Shown: piece by piece, positions 47,601 to 59,739 of the stretch | Numbering within the stretch: the first letter of the stretch is position 1 | How the letters are laid out: every line of letters begins with the position of its first letter | Assembly (NCBI GenBank): GCA_016282705.1 | Contig: JAEELO010000011.1 | Span: 62,001-126,000 of the forward strand | Length of the DNA: 64,000 nt | Reading direction: 5' to 3' | Origin: Candidatus Gastranaerophilales bacterium | GTDB lineage: Bacteria; Cyanobacteriota; Vampirovibrionia; Gastranaerophilales; Gastranaerophilaceae | Translations under genes and position numbers: made by a program | Notes under the pieces: generated by a model | Told to the model about the DNA's origin: nothing | Seen by the model: only the letters and a program-made list of their open reading frames with translations | The model's database searches: none

Positions 47601-50533
47601 CCGTCATGACCGTTCCAGAAATACTCTCTTTCTGCATCACCCCATGAATTATCGGTCCATATAACATCTTGTACAATTTTTTCACCCGTTTGCGAATTTA
47701 TAAATGATTCTGTTGTAACCGCAGGTGAATATTGCGCATGAAAAGCATAATCAGAATCATCTACACTCATTGCAAGTATTCCGCTGCCATTACCTTGTTT
47801 GATTGCCTTTGCCGCTTCGGTTATATCTGTTTCTATATGATAGGGTTTACCTGTCATTTGTTCTATAATTCTTATTTGCTCATTTGCATATAATCCTGAA
47901 GAACCTTCTTCTCTTACCCAGAATTGCCCGTTTAACATACCCATATTTGCATAATGTGCTTCCAGTTCATCGTGCAGCAAATCATTAATTGCATTATATT
48001 CCATATTACTGAATTTTCTCATTTGAGAAAGCTTTTTCTCAATAGCTTTGAAAGTCTCATTTTCCGATTCGGTGAAAGTGAATAGACTGTTATTTGCCTT
48101 TGTTTTTTCTTTTGAATTCTTTATTCTTTCGTTTTGTTTAAGTCCTGCTTGGATTATAAGAAAATGTTTGTTTAAAGCATCAAGCTGTTTTCTGCTTAAT
48201 ATATCATGCTGTTTTTCCATTTTATCAATGATTTGTTCTCTTGCAGTCGGAACATTCCATTTCTTTAGAATTGAATCATATTCTTGTTTAATTTTTTCAA
48301 ATTTTTTATTTTGCAGTTCTAATCCCGGTGCAAGCTTTTCTTCGCCTCCGAATATTTTTATTAATCTGTTATATTCATTTTCAGAGATACCATTCATAAT
48401 ACCGGTAAAAAACGTTCTCAGGAAAACTGTGCTTATATGCATTCTGTCATCATATCCAAGCATTCTTACAGCTTCTAATACATCTTCTTGCTCAGGAGAA
48501 TTCGATAATTTATCTATCCATTTATCAAGCATTGACAGAACTTTATTTTTATCTCCTTTAAAATTCATTGTCATTTTGACATTGTCAAGAGCATCTTTAT
48601 CTCCGTTCTTTATTGCATCCGAGACACTTTTGTACATAATAAGGACAGAGGTTGTTAAATCTTTATCATATAAAGTTTCTGCAATATCATTTAATTTTTT
48701 GGGGATTGTCGTTTCAAGCTTTAAAATATCTGCATTTAATTCTTCTTCCAATTGTTTTTTTGTAGGAACAATACCTTTTTGGGCATATCTTTGTCTTACA
48801 GAATATGAGTCAAATCCGGATTTTAATGATTTTAAGTATTCTGATATTTGTATATCTCTCGGCGGTAAACCGCATAATCTCTCAAATCGTGCCACACCAT
48901 CCTGCAAATTAACATCTCTTTCTATAGCAGTTCTGTGAGCAGCTGCAATATTAAACAATTTTTTATTTAATATGTATTTATTTCTCGGTGTCGTAAATCT
49001 GGATAAAGAAGAATTTTTCTTTTCTGCGGATAGATATTCTTCCGTCATTCCGAATATAATATTGGCTTTTGTTTTTAATTCTTTTTTTTGATTCGCCGTT
49101 ATATCAGGTACTGAATTTGAGATATATTGAACAAGAATATCCGTTTTAAGACTATCGGATAATTTATCGGCAATATTTGCTTCATTTTCGTAGTTTCTGT
49201 CTTTATAAAATTTAAACAAAGATTTTATTAATAATGAATTTTCAGCAAATGTTTTTTCCGGAAATATTTCGGTAAATATGCTGTTAAGCTTACCTATTGA
49301 TTTTTTTGCAATATCAAATGCTTCTTTTCTTATTGATGCAGCTGTATCATGAGTTTGCTGCATTATTTTTTGTGTTTTGTAAAAAGAGTCTATATATTCT
49401 TTTTCTTTAATTAATGCTCTTAATAATCTTTTTTCTTCAGGATGCTGTTCATCATTATCGCTTGTATACCAGCTTGAATCATCAAAAATGCCGTAATCAT
49501 CATCTTCAAAAGCAGTATAATATTCCGTTTGTATAGTCCCGTTTCCTGCAGCATGTGCATTTTGCATCCAATTATGAGCCGAAGCATCAATAATTCTGTA
49601 TCCTCTTTGCAATGCAGCATTATAATTAATTCTGGCTTTCGGAACATTTACTTTTTTCCCTGTTCCGAGTTCTGTAATATCATATACTGACATTGTAGGA
49701 GAATCTTGCAACTCATCGGTTATAAGTTCTATAAATTTAACTTTGTCTTCATGTGCCATTGCTTTTCTGCTTATTGATATTGCCGCACATATTCCTGATT
49801 GTCTTTGGTCTATATCTTTTGTTTTTAATGTTTTATCATTCGGGGTTTTGACAACTATATCATTAAGAACTTCATCCAAAACTTGCAGTTTTTTATCTTT
49901 TAATTGCGGATTAATTTTATAATCACTACTCATAAAATATATAAGTTTTTCCAGACATTGATGCTTTTCATCTAAAGGTATTTCGGATGAAGCAACAAAA
50001 TAATCCAAATTTTGTCTTATATTTGTGACCGTTTCCATATTTTCAGCTTCTTCAGGCAAAGCAGCATTCAAAATCTTTGAAGTTAATTCTTTTCTTAATT
50101 CTAAAATTTTTGATTGTGCGGGTGTAAGTTCTTTTTTCTCGCCGAAAATTCTTTTGTATTCATCAATAAAAGTATCACGCATTTCTTCGGAAGATTGCGA
50201 TATTGCTCGTCTAACCGTATCATCAAGCAATTGCAGCCAATCTGTATTCTCTCTTTGTTCCGGAGTTATATTCTCTTTATCAAGAATATCTTTAAATACA
50301 CTGTTATGTCCTTGTCCGTATGCCAGATTTTCTGCTACATATAAAAGTAAAGATATATTATCATCATCAGGTTGTGAACTTATATTATTTAATGCTGCAT
50401 ATATATTAAGTTTGTTATTTTCTATTATGGTTTTTTTACCTTGTGCAAGCTGCATGACTGCATTTCTGTCAGTTCTTATACTTTTAAACCCGATTTTATT
50501 TACAGGGTTAATTCCAACCTTATTTATTCTCAT
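44693..50533 (-). CDS. Giant (1946 aa) protein with papain/C1B-like catalytic signatures
   Basis: DQRQSGICAAISIS (Cys249), DYAFHAQYS (His932), IWTDNSWGDAE (Asn962); N-term motif NKIGFKSI. Confidence 0.7.
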   Translation of the reverse strand: MRINKVGINPVNKIGFKSIRTDRNAVMQLAQGKKTIIENNKLNIYAALNNISSQPDDDNISLLLYVAENLAYGQGHNSVFKDILDKENITPEQRENTDWLQLLDDTVRRAISQSSEEMRDTFIDEYKRIFGEKKELTPAQSKILELRKELTSKILNAALPEEAENMETVTNIRQNLDYFVASSEIPLDEKHQCLEKLIYFMSSDYKINPQLKDKKLQVLDEVLNDIVVKTPNDKTLKTKDIDQRQSGICAAISISRKAMAHEDKVKFIELITDELQDSPTMSVYDITELGTGKKVNVPKARINYNAALQRGYRIIDASAHNWMQNAHAAGNGTIQTEYYTAFEDDDYGIFDDSSWYTSDNDEQHPEEKRLLRALIKEKEYIDSFYKTQKIMQQTHDTAASIRKEAFDIAKKSIGKLNSIFTEIFPEKTFAENSLLIKSLFKFYKDRNYENEANIADKLSDSLKTDILVQYISNSVPDITANQKKELKTKANIIFGMTEEYLSAEKKNSSLSRFTTPRNKYILNKKLFNIAAAHRTAIERDVNLQDGVARFERLCGLPPRDIQISEYLKSLKSGFDSYSVRQRYAQKGIVPTKKQLEEELNADILKLETTIPKKLNDIAETLYDKDLTTSVLIMYKSVSDAIKNGDKDALDNVKMTMNFKGDKNKVLSMLDKWIDKLSNSPEQEDVLEAVRMLGYDDRMHISTVFLRTFFTGIMNGISENEYNRLIKIFGGEEKLAPGLELQNKKFEKIKQEYDSILKKWNVPTAREQIIDKMEKQHDILSRKQLDALNKHFLIIQAGLKQNERIKNSKEKTKANNSLFTFTESENETFKAIEKKLSQMRKFSNMEYNAINDLLHDELEAHYANMGMLNGQFWVREEGSSGLYANEQIRIIEQMTGKPYHIETDITEAAKAIKQGNGSGILAMSVDDSDYAFHAQYSPAVTTESFINSQTGEKIVQDVIWTDNSWGDAEREYFWNGHDGFYHTDYDRGYGLKDGFILSDDGKIGLPVKSIHGAVGRAANDNGEKFGLFSDVILPGNPVNIYQKLYKMFNYILNINEGETQFTSLEKMLANGYKFSIKEVEGLDDISEAKFHQVSERVDKEINSEADFDKLPEDDDLKMAFKQLAVYMSTDNPQLQDLAIWATNDEELKEAADEIFSEQMDAIATILAKTDDIFDLIHSYSLKQLSDLIKLTEKKFGNKYDEETLSQAIFNNEKSIKEYNGSLKNAEDIIVNNIVETAIETMKSEEEAKYFIEEAIKIIHEAIENNIKIKSFNSPILTNSPLYTQLFDAVDKYLKPTSDEEMLQLIQELQIATSEQSQDFFDAFKPEDAGIREKKAYDYLLRYKAGNSSLYKALWEIVCNKEIYKNRKSKNANDLATPEDLYRGLYVKLSEMDVQKYIKAFKAEAFQKYKVRQAFPDPVVVTDETIYKTVKDMMQELSQHVDGIYSSQNTLNVLDGYKKLCNNYIYNPDFMALYLDFSTDEKTGKTIVSPKQEIEITDENAGEFTAFLNAMNSVYRETTKDASYKEVSQTIEHIAEMFNNNTIIDGNELYACFDFLANVFEHLNQTGITKVQFSRMKKAELETLNKKIQLMVTANVEPKYRDEGFRQVHEIINMYKKDAPQEDIEDAIEKLSGFIIKRHIVKNPTVLLKEVIKLLMDGKKDSDIYQVLRHYLLTSLTVAQQTKIQYKLVQNQHEGISTKTKDILPLFSVTMKDGSTQPMDSESGMIYIMKQLENTCDNYATLNLLLKQSGLSEKALMAMINNFEIEKTNDLVDEKTKEIIEDISELDNLASLLDGYMKSNTIEYKNIKDSIDAVVAYVKKQIKDYKERPAIKHFVEYLESLQYTGTFENTAQEVLKGLTGNITYDALQAVADSINESMRYISETSNFLQENVKLIVSLKVPEDSDSYKKRTEFLNKYDMVTKHISEKIQEITEVAQKSSFLAGERVPA

Positions 50534-50726
50534 AATATATCCTTCTCATATCTCAAAGATATTAATTGCAGACATATTTTTTTTTGTCATAAAACAGAAC
50601 AATAAAAATTTTATTTTTACATTAATTTACTTTTTTACAAAACAAAAAATATTCATATTTATGTTTGAGTTAAAAAAAACAAAAAAATGGTATTGTATAG
50701 AAGTAGTATAGTGAAAAGGAAAGAAT

Positions 50727-51296
50727 ATGAGTCTAATGTTTATGGTAGGTATAGGTATACTGTTTTTAATAGTATCAGGTATTTTATACGGTTGTTATGC
50801 AAAAGTCATAAAATGTAAGAACTCTGCAATGGAAGCACTTTCAGGAATAGATGTACAACTCAGAAAGAGATATGATTTAATTCCTAATGTTTTAACAATT
50901 GCGAAAAAATTCATGGAACATGAAACTGAAATTTTTGAAAAAATTACTGAACTTCGTACGAAAGCAATGAATGCGACTCTCGGTTCAAAAGAAAAATTCG
51001 AAGCAGAAGCAGCTTTGGATGCTCAATTAAAAGCATTAATGGTAAATGTTGAAAATTATCCCACTTTAAAATCAGACGCAACGATGGTTCAAGCTATGCA
51101 AACATATAATGAAGTAGAGGAACATATTGCTGCTGCAAGAAGATTTTATAACTCAGCATTAACACAATTAAGAAACTCCATACAAATATTCCCGGGGTCA
51201 TTATTTGCGAGCTATGCAGGAGAGATGGCTAATTTAAGCTATTATGAAACTGATACTGCAACGAAGCAACCTATTGATGCAACAAAATATTTATAA
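50727..51296 (+). CDS. LemA family protein
   Basis: N-terminal TM; VQLRKRYDLIPNVLTIAKKFMEHE; AARRFYNSALTQLRNSIQIFPGSLFA. Confidence 0.93.
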   Translation: MSLMFMVGIGILFLIVSGILYGCYAKVIKCKNSAMEALSGIDVQLRKRYDLIPNVLTIAKKFMEHETEIFEKITELRTKAMNATLGSKEKFEAEAALDAQLKALMVNVENYPTLKSDATMVQAMQTYNEVEEHIAAARRFYNSALTQLRNSIQIFPGSLFASYAGEMANLSYYETDTATKQPIDATKYL

Positions 51297-51312
51297 TAAA
51301 TAAAATATCCAT

Positions 51313-51341
51313 ATACGGCAGAATATCGAATTCTGCCGTAT
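51313..51341. terminator. Strong hairpin between lemA and the DUF3137-like gene
   Basis: ATACGGCAGAAT-ATCGA-ATTCTGCCGTAT, then T-rich. Confidence 0.6.
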
Positions 51342-51364
51342 TTATTCAAAAACGGTAATTTAAT

Positions 51365-53893
<2,529 letters not shown>

Positions 53894-53997
53894 TAATGTT
53901 CTCCCTTTCACCTGTATAATCTTGTCTATTATATCATAAAAGCTTTTCTTGTGCTATTCTTATCATTTGGTATAATAATATTGAAACGGAAATATAT

Positions 53998-55764
53998 ATG
54001 GATGAACAAAAGATAGTTGATTTGGTTAATACTGGAAATTATGCCGAGGCTAAAAATCTAATTCAAAATAAAATTGAAGAAGATAAAGACAATTACGAGT
54101 TCCAAAAATTGCTCGGGCTTTGTAATATTAATCTTGGCTGTTTTGATGAAGCAAAAGAAAACTTTCAAATGCTTTTAAAGAAAGATAAGAACGATGCTCT
54201 TGCTCTGTACTATCTTGCTGTCATAAATATTAATCAAAACAACTTAGAAGCTGCCGAAAAAAATCTTGTTAAAGTCCTTAAACTCAGAGAAAATTATGTT
54301 GATGCATATAAAAGTCTTGCTATCATTTACCTTAAGCAGCATAAAAGCAATGAATTAAAAGAATTAGAGCAGAAAATAAATTCTCTCGGTATAGAGGATG
54401 CTCAACTGTATGATATTTATGCCTCACAAGCAATGGAAAACTTTAACTTTAAGCTGGCTTCCGAATATTTAAAAAAGGCCTTAGACCTTGAACCGGACAG
54501 TTCGCAGTTCTATATGAAACTTGGTATTGCATACTTTGCAAACGGAGAAATCACGCAAGCTATGGAACAATATGAACAAGCAATTAAATACGATAAAACC
54601 AATTATTCTGCATATTATAATATTGGTTTGGCATATTTTTCTATTGAAAACTATATTGAAGCCTATAAATATCTTAAACAGGCATATGAAGCAGAAAATA
54701 AAGATGAATATTTGAATGCATATGCTCTTGCCGCTTTAAAAGCAGGAATGTATCAGGATGCAATAAAAATGTATTCTCTTTTATCGGAGAAATTTCCCGA
54801 TAAAGAAAACTTTAAGTTTAGTTTGGCTTGTGCATATGACGGAAATAATGAACTAAACACTGCAATTAAAATAATTGAGCAGCTTTTAATTTTTAACGTA
54901 AATTCTATACAATTAAAAATATATTTGGCATCATTGTATGCCAAAAGAGGTAATTTAGAAGCCGCTAAAACATTGTATTATGATGTTATAGAATCAGGTG
55001 TTGTAAATATAGAAATACTGTATGAATATGCCGTTCTTTGTGCAAAAACAAATGATACTGATAAAGCGGAAGAAGTTTTAAAGAGAATTATTGAAATTGA
55101 CCCTAATTTTCCGCTTGCTTATAAAGATTTAGCTATTATTTATCTTTCAAGAAAATTTTTTGACAGAGCCTTAGAAAATTTTAAAAAATCATATAAACTT
55201 GCACCTGATAATCCGTTTATTATTTATGAATACGGAAATTATTTCCATTTAATGGCGGATTTTGAAAATGCGAAAAAAATGTACAACAAAATTTTGAAAT
55301 TAGATAATATTCCCGTATATATGCTTACCGGAATTTCACTTAATTATATTTCTGCTAATAATATCAAAAAAGCTAAAGAAATATTATTGAAAGCCATAGA
55401 AATAGAACCTCAAAATATTGAAGTTTTATATAATTTGGCACAAGTATATTATATTGAGAAAAATTATGAAAATGCGAAACAACTTCTTCAAGATGCATAT
55501 ACCATTTCACCAAATACGGAAATAGGAAATCTGCTTGCAAAAGTATGTTTGGAACTCGGTGATTATCATCAGGCATACGGATTATTTAACCTTGTTAATC
55601 TTGTTATTCCTAATAATATCGGTATCTTAATGAGTATGGCAGAATGCAAATACAGAGAAAAAGAATATGACAAGGCAAAAGAACATTTAAACTCTGTTTT
55701 AAATATACTGCCAGAACACGAAGAAGCACTACAATTAATGGATAAAATAACAAAAGGAGAATAA
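53998..55764 (+). CDS. TPR repeat protein
   Basis: Many degenerate 34-aa TPR units, e.g. AKENFQMLLKKDKNDALALYYLAVININQNNLEAAEKNL. Confidence 0.9.
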   Translation: MDEQKIVDLVNTGNYAEAKNLIQNKIEEDKDNYEFQKLLGLCNINLGCFDEAKENFQMLLKKDKNDALALYYLAVININQNNLEAAEKNLVKVLKLRENYVDAYKSLAIIYLKQHKSNELKELEQKINSLGIEDAQLYDIYASQAMENFNFKLASEYLKKALDLEPDSSQFYMKLGIAYFANGEITQAMEQYEQAIKYDKTNYSAYYNIGLAYFSIENYIEAYKYLKQAYEAENKDEYLNAYALAALKAGMYQDAIKMYSLLSEKFPDKENFKFSLACAYDGNNELNTAIKIIEQLLIFNVNSIQLKIYLASLYAKRGNLEAAKTLYYDVIESGVVNIEILYEYAVLCAKTNDTDKAEEVLKRIIEIDPNFPLAYKDLAIIYLSRKFFDRALENFKKSYKLAPDNPFIIYEYGNYFHLMADFENAKKMYNKILKLDNIPVYMLTGISLNYISANNIKKAKEILLKAIEIEPQNIEVLYNLAQVYYIEKNYENAKQLLQDAYTISPNTEIGNLLAKVCLELGDYHQAYGLFNLVNLVIPNNIGILMSMAECKYREKEYDKAKEHLNSVLNILPEHEEALQLMDKITKGE

Positions 55765-55765
55765 T

Positions 55766-55969
55766 ATGGAAGACAATAACGAAAATAATGTTGAACATAC
55801 AGTAGAAAATAAAGTACGCAGAAAGAACTTTTTAGTCCAAATGCTTGCTTTTATATGGTCTAAAAAAGTATATTGGATTGTTCCCGTTATATTGTTTTTA
55901 ATTCTTCTTATCTTTCTAATTGCAGTAGGAACATCTCCTGTTTCTCCGTTTATTTATACGATTATATAG
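55766..55969 (+). CDS. DUF5989/SxtK-like small membrane protein
   Basis: FIWSKKVYWIVPVILFLILLIFLIAVGTSPVSPFIYTI. Confidence 0.75.
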   Translation: MEDNNENNVEHTVENKVRRKNFLVQMLAFIWSKKVYWIVPVILFLILLIFLIAVGTSPVSPFIYTII

Positions 55970-55979
55970 GGAAAAGGAA

Positions 55980-56357
55980 ATGCAGATAAAAGATAATATA
56001 AAAGTTTCAATAATGTGTACAATAATGCCGATAGCGATAGGTTATATGTTGTACAGACATCATCATTATCGCAGTGCGGTAATTGTACTTGCCGTTATGC
56101 TATCAATAGCATTTTTAAGCCTTATTATTCCGAAATTCGGAAATTTTATACATTCATTAGGAAAGAAAATCGGCAGTTTTATAGGCAAATATATAGCAAT
56201 TATAATATTATTTATAGGCTACTTAGTTGCTGTTATCCCTACAGGCTTATTAATGAAGCTTGTAAGAAGAGACCGTCTCAGATTAAAAAAACCTGATACC
56301 ACGACATATTGGATTGATAATGGAAATACAAGTAAAGACTACGAATTACAATTTTAG
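55980..56357 (+). CDS. SxtJ-like membrane protein
   Basis: Multi-TM; genomic position between DUF5989-like and carbamoyltransferase; DTTTYWID C-terminal region. Confidence 0.7.
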   Translation: MQIKDNIKVSIMCTIMPIAIGYMLYRHHHYRSAVIVLAVMLSIAFLSLIIPKFGNFIHSLGKKIGSFIGKYIAIIILFIGYLVAVIPTGLLMKLVRRDRLRLKKPDTTTYWIDNGNTSKDYELQF

Positions 56358-56364
56358 GTGAAAA

Positions 56365-58197
56365 ATGACATATTTATTAGGAATCAGCGCATATTATCAT
56401 GACAGTGCCGCAGCAATTATAAAAGACGGCATTATTATTGCTGCCGCTCAGGAAGAACGTTTTACCAGAATAAAGCAGGATAGTAATTACCCGATAAATG
56501 CAATTAACTATTGTATGAAAGAAGCAGGTATAAAACCCGAACAATTAGACGGTGTTGTATACTACGAAAAACCTTTTGTTAAATTTGAGCGTATTCTTGA
56601 AACAGCAATGGCTTATGTCCCTGTCAGTATGCGCAGTTTCATTAATGCCATGCCTGTATGGTTAAATAAAAAGCTATTTATTCCGTCTGAAATAGATAAA
56701 CAATTTGAAAAACGTCTAAGATGTCCTATATATTTTACATCTCACCACGAATCTCATTGTGCAAGTGCGTTTTTCCCTTCTCCTTTTGATGAAGCAGCCA
56801 TTATTTGTTTGGATGGTGTTGGAGAATGGGATACTACAACTTGGGGAATAGGAAAAGGAAATAAAATCGAAATCAAACAAAAAATAGAATTTCCGCATTC
56901 TCTTGGTCTTTTGTACAGTGCATTTACAGGATTTCTCGGCTTTAAAGTAAATTCAGGCGAATATAAAGTAATGGGATTAGCACCATACGGCGAACCGATA
57001 TATAAAGATTTATTTTATAACAACTTAATTGACATAAAAGAAGATGGTTCTTTCTGGCTGAATCAGGAATATTTCGGATATTGTACAACCGACTATATGT
57101 ATAATGATAAATTTGAGAAATTGTTCAACAGACCTGCAAGAAAGCCTGAAACCGCACTTTCTCAAAATGATATGGATATAGCAGCAAGTTTGCAGGCTGT
57201 TACGGAAGAAATAATTTTAAAAATAGCTAAATATGTTCATACTCAGACAGGAATGAAGAACCTGTGTTTAGCTGGCGGTTGTGCATTAAATTGTGTTTCT
57301 AACGGCAATATATTAAAAAACGGGCCATATGATAATATATGGACTCAGCCTGCTGCAGGTGATGCAGGCGGCGCATTGGGTGCCGCTCTTGCCGTATATT
57401 ATATGGGATTGAACAATGTAAGAAGTGTAAATCATAACGATTCACAGGCAGGAAGTTTATTGGGGCCAAAATATTCAGATGAACAAATCTTAGAGACTTT
57501 AAATAAATTTGATGCAAAATTCAAAAAATATGATTCCGAAGAAGAAGTGACAAAAATAATTGCTAAATATATCGCCGAAGGAAAAAGTATAGGACATTTT
57601 GCGGGCAGAATGGAATACGGCCCGAGAGCATTAGGTAACAGAAGCATCCTTGCCGATCCGAGAAATCGTGAAATGCAAAGAAATTTAAATCTTGCTATAA
57701 AGAAAAGGGAATCATTCCGTCCGTTTGCACCAAGCTGTTTAGAAGAAGATGTTGAAAAATATTTTGATATTAAACAAGGTAAAAAATCACCGTATATGCT
57801 TTTAACTCAGCCCGTATCAAACTCTATTCGAACGGAATTAACGGAAGAAGAAAAACATTATAAAGGAATAGACAAATTAAAAGCATACAGGTCAACATTA
57901 CCTGCAATTACTCACGTAAATTATTCAGCAAGAATTCAAACAGTATCAAAAGAAGTTAATCCCAGATACTGGAATATTATAAATGAATTTAAAAAATTAA
58001 CTGATTGTTCCGTTATTGTAAATACTTCTTTTAACATAAGAGGCGAACCAATTGTAAATACGCCTGAAAATGCTTATAAATGCTTTATGTTTACAGATTT
58101 AGACGTACTCGTTCTTGAAAATTTTGTTCTTTTAAAAGAAGAACAAAAAGCAATAGAAGGTATAGAACAGTATCAAAAACAATTTAAGCTTGACTAA
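56365..58197 (+). CDS. Carbamoyltransferase (NodU/CmcH/SxtI family)
   Basis: LLGISAYYHDSAAAIIKDGIIIAAAQEERFTRIKQD; HHESHCASAFFPSPF; LCLAGGCALNCVSNG; GRMEYGPRALGNRSILADPR; NTSFNIRGEPIVNTPE. Confidence 0.96.
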   Translation: MTYLLGISAYYHDSAAAIIKDGIIIAAAQEERFTRIKQDSNYPINAINYCMKEAGIKPEQLDGVVYYEKPFVKFERILETAMAYVPVSMRSFINAMPVWLNKKLFIPSEIDKQFEKRLRCPIYFTSHHESHCASAFFPSPFDEAAIICLDGVGEWDTTTWGIGKGNKIEIKQKIEFPHSLGLLYSAFTGFLGFKVNSGEYKVMGLAPYGEPIYKDLFYNNLIDIKEDGSFWLNQEYFGYCTTDYMYNDKFEKLFNRPARKPETALSQNDMDIAASLQAVTEEIILKIAKYVHTQTGMKNLCLAGGCALNCVSNGNILKNGPYDNIWTQPAAGDAGGALGAALAVYYMGLNNVRSVNHNDSQAGSLLGPKYSDEQILETLNKFDAKFKKYDSEEEVTKIIAKYIAEGKSIGHFAGRMEYGPRALGNRSILADPRNREMQRNLNLAIKKRESFRPFAPSCLEEDVEKYFDIKQGKKSPYMLLTQPVSNSIRTELTEEEKHYKGIDKLKAYRSTLPAITHVNYSARIQTVSKEVNPRYWNIINEFKKLTDCSVIVNTSFNIRGEPIVNTPENAYKCFMFTDLDVLVLENFVLLKEEQKAIEGIEQYQKQFKLD

Positions 58198-58204
58198 ATA
58201 AACA

Positions 58205-58231
58205 TAAAATAAAAGCTCCTAAAAGGAGCCT
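58205..58231. terminator. Bidirectional terminator
   Basis: AAAATAAAAGCTCC-TAAAA-GGAGCC; U-rich tail on the minus strand. Confidence 0.7.
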
Positions 58232-58268
58232 TGTAACATTGTTACTCATTTTTTCGGGTTGCATATTA

Positions 58269-59105
58269 TTAGCTGCTCATTAATTCTATAGCATTTTCTA
58301 ATAATTGTTTGTGTGATTTAATTAATTGGTTTGCAAGCTCCAACTGCATTTGAGCTTGTTGATAATATGCGGTATTTGCATCAAAATCTACGTTTGAAAG
58401 TTCGATTAATCCGCCTCTGACTTCGCCTCTTCCGACTACAGGTCTTCCTGACTCTTCGGTTTCTATAAATTGCCCGTCGGTAACTTGATAAAGCATTTGA
58501 GGATTATGGAAATTAATAATTGCAACTTTATACAAAGGTGTTTTTATCTTTCCCCCATCTGCTTTTCCATATAATATACCGTCATCTTTGAATTCAAATT
58601 CTTCATATTTGCCCAAATATTTTCCGTTACTCGGGTCAATCCACATTTTTATATTTGTAGTAGGAACAGATGCTGCACCTCCGTCAAATGCAGTGTCTAA
58701 GAATGAATCTGCATCAACGGGTTTTGCACCGTTCATTATTTCACCTTTATCATTTAATATATAACCTTGTACGGCTTGTCCGTCAGGACTTCTGTATACA
58801 CCTTCTCCGTCAAATTTGAATTCACCAAGTCTTGTATATACAATTCTTCCTTTGTCATTTCTTAATACAAAAAAGCCTTTTCCTTCAAGATATATGTTTT
58901 CATCGGAGGTGCCCGGAGATGATTTTCCTTGTCCGACATTTCTCAAATGAGTATTTGCTATTGAGCCGTCAAGAAAAGTTTTAAACGTAAACTTTTTCTC
59001 TCTGTATCCCGGAGTATATACGTTAGTTAAGTTTTCGGATAAATCATTTACCCATTCCGCCGTGATTTTTTGTGTGTTTAATGCATTAATAAACGCATCA
59101 CGCAT
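58269..59105 (-). CDS. Flagellar hook/rod-type protein (FlgE/FlgF/FlgG family)
   Basis: EWVNDLSENLTNVYTPGYREKKFTF; GKGFFVLRNDKGRIVYTRLGEFKFDGEGVYRSPDGQAVQGY; SNVDFDANTAYYQQAQMQLELANQLIKSHKQLLENAIEL. Confidence 0.85.
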   Translation of the reverse strand: MRDAFINALNTQKITAEWVNDLSENLTNVYTPGYREKKFTFKTFLDGSIANTHLRNVGQGKSSPGTSDENIYLEGKGFFVLRNDKGRIVYTRLGEFKFDGEGVYRSPDGQAVQGYILNDKGEIMNGAKPVDADSFLDTAFDGGAASVPTTNIKMWIDPSNGKYLGKYEEFEFKDDGILYGKADGGKIKTPLYKVAIINFHNPQMLYQVTDGQFIETEESGRPVVGRGEVRGGLIELSNVDFDANTAYYQQAQMQLELANQLIKSHKQLLENAIELMSS

Positions 59106-59728
59106 TATCTTTCTCCTTTATTTTTATTTCTGTTTCTTTCTTGCTTATTGTTTTGTCTGTATATTAAATCGTTATACGGCAAATTCTGTTCATCAAATTT
59201 CTGTCTTAAAACAGGGATATTATTTTTCAGATAATTTTCCACTTCTAAACTTCCGGGAATAAATTCAGCACTGACTTTCCCATGCTTATCTATTTTCAAT
59301 ATGACTGATACGTCATTATCAAAAGAAATTCTGACCGGCTTTTGTGTTTTCTGCGCTTTCTCAATTAAAGATGTTAACTGATTTGTAATTTCAACAGTTC
59401 TCTTTGATACAACATTTTGTGCAATTTCCGTTTGCATAATGTTTTGAAAATCGCTTGTTTTATTTGTTTCAATAGAAAATTGCCCTTCTCGTGTTAAATT
59501 TATGAAAAATAATGCATCTTGAAGTGACATAGAGACGGAATCATAGTTGTAATCAGCATCAAACAAACTTGATTGACTAATTTCATCAGGTTGAATATTG
59601 GCTATTTGTTCCGATAATACTTCTGAGAATTGTGCATTTACCGCCGATAGCAGTTCATTATCTTCCGGCATTAATTGTATATTTTCCGTATTCTCTATAT
59701 TCTGTTTTTGTGTGTTATCAACTCTCAT
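59105..59728 (-). CDS. Possible FliK-like hook-length control protein
   Basis: C-term VRISFDNDVSVILKIDKHGKVSAEFIPGSLEVENYLKNNIPVLRQKFDEQNLPYNDLIY; position in flagellar cluster. Confidence 0.5.
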   Translation of the reverse strand: MRVDNTQKQNIENTENIQLMPEDNELLSAVNAQFSEVLSEQIANIQPDEISQSSLFDADYNYDSVSMSLQDALFFINLTREGQFSIETNKTSDFQNIMQTEIAQNVVSKRTVEITNQLTSLIEKAQKTQKPVRISFDNDVSVILKIDKHGKVSAEFIPGSLEVENYLKNNIPVLRQKFDEQNLPYNDLIYRQNNKQERNRNKNKGER

Positions 59729-59739
59729 TTTTTGCCTCG

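Noticed and set aside
48048-48938. 296-aa plus-strand ORF (and 46548..47003, 50025..50711) opposite the giant protein
   Set aside because: Antisense shadow ORFs with Ser/Phe/Ile-rich composition and no motifs; the giant minus-strand ORF explains the region.
54001-55764. Periodic repeat signal as a DNA-level tandem repeat
   Set aside because: Explained by degenerate protein-level TPR units; no near-identical nucleotide repeats.
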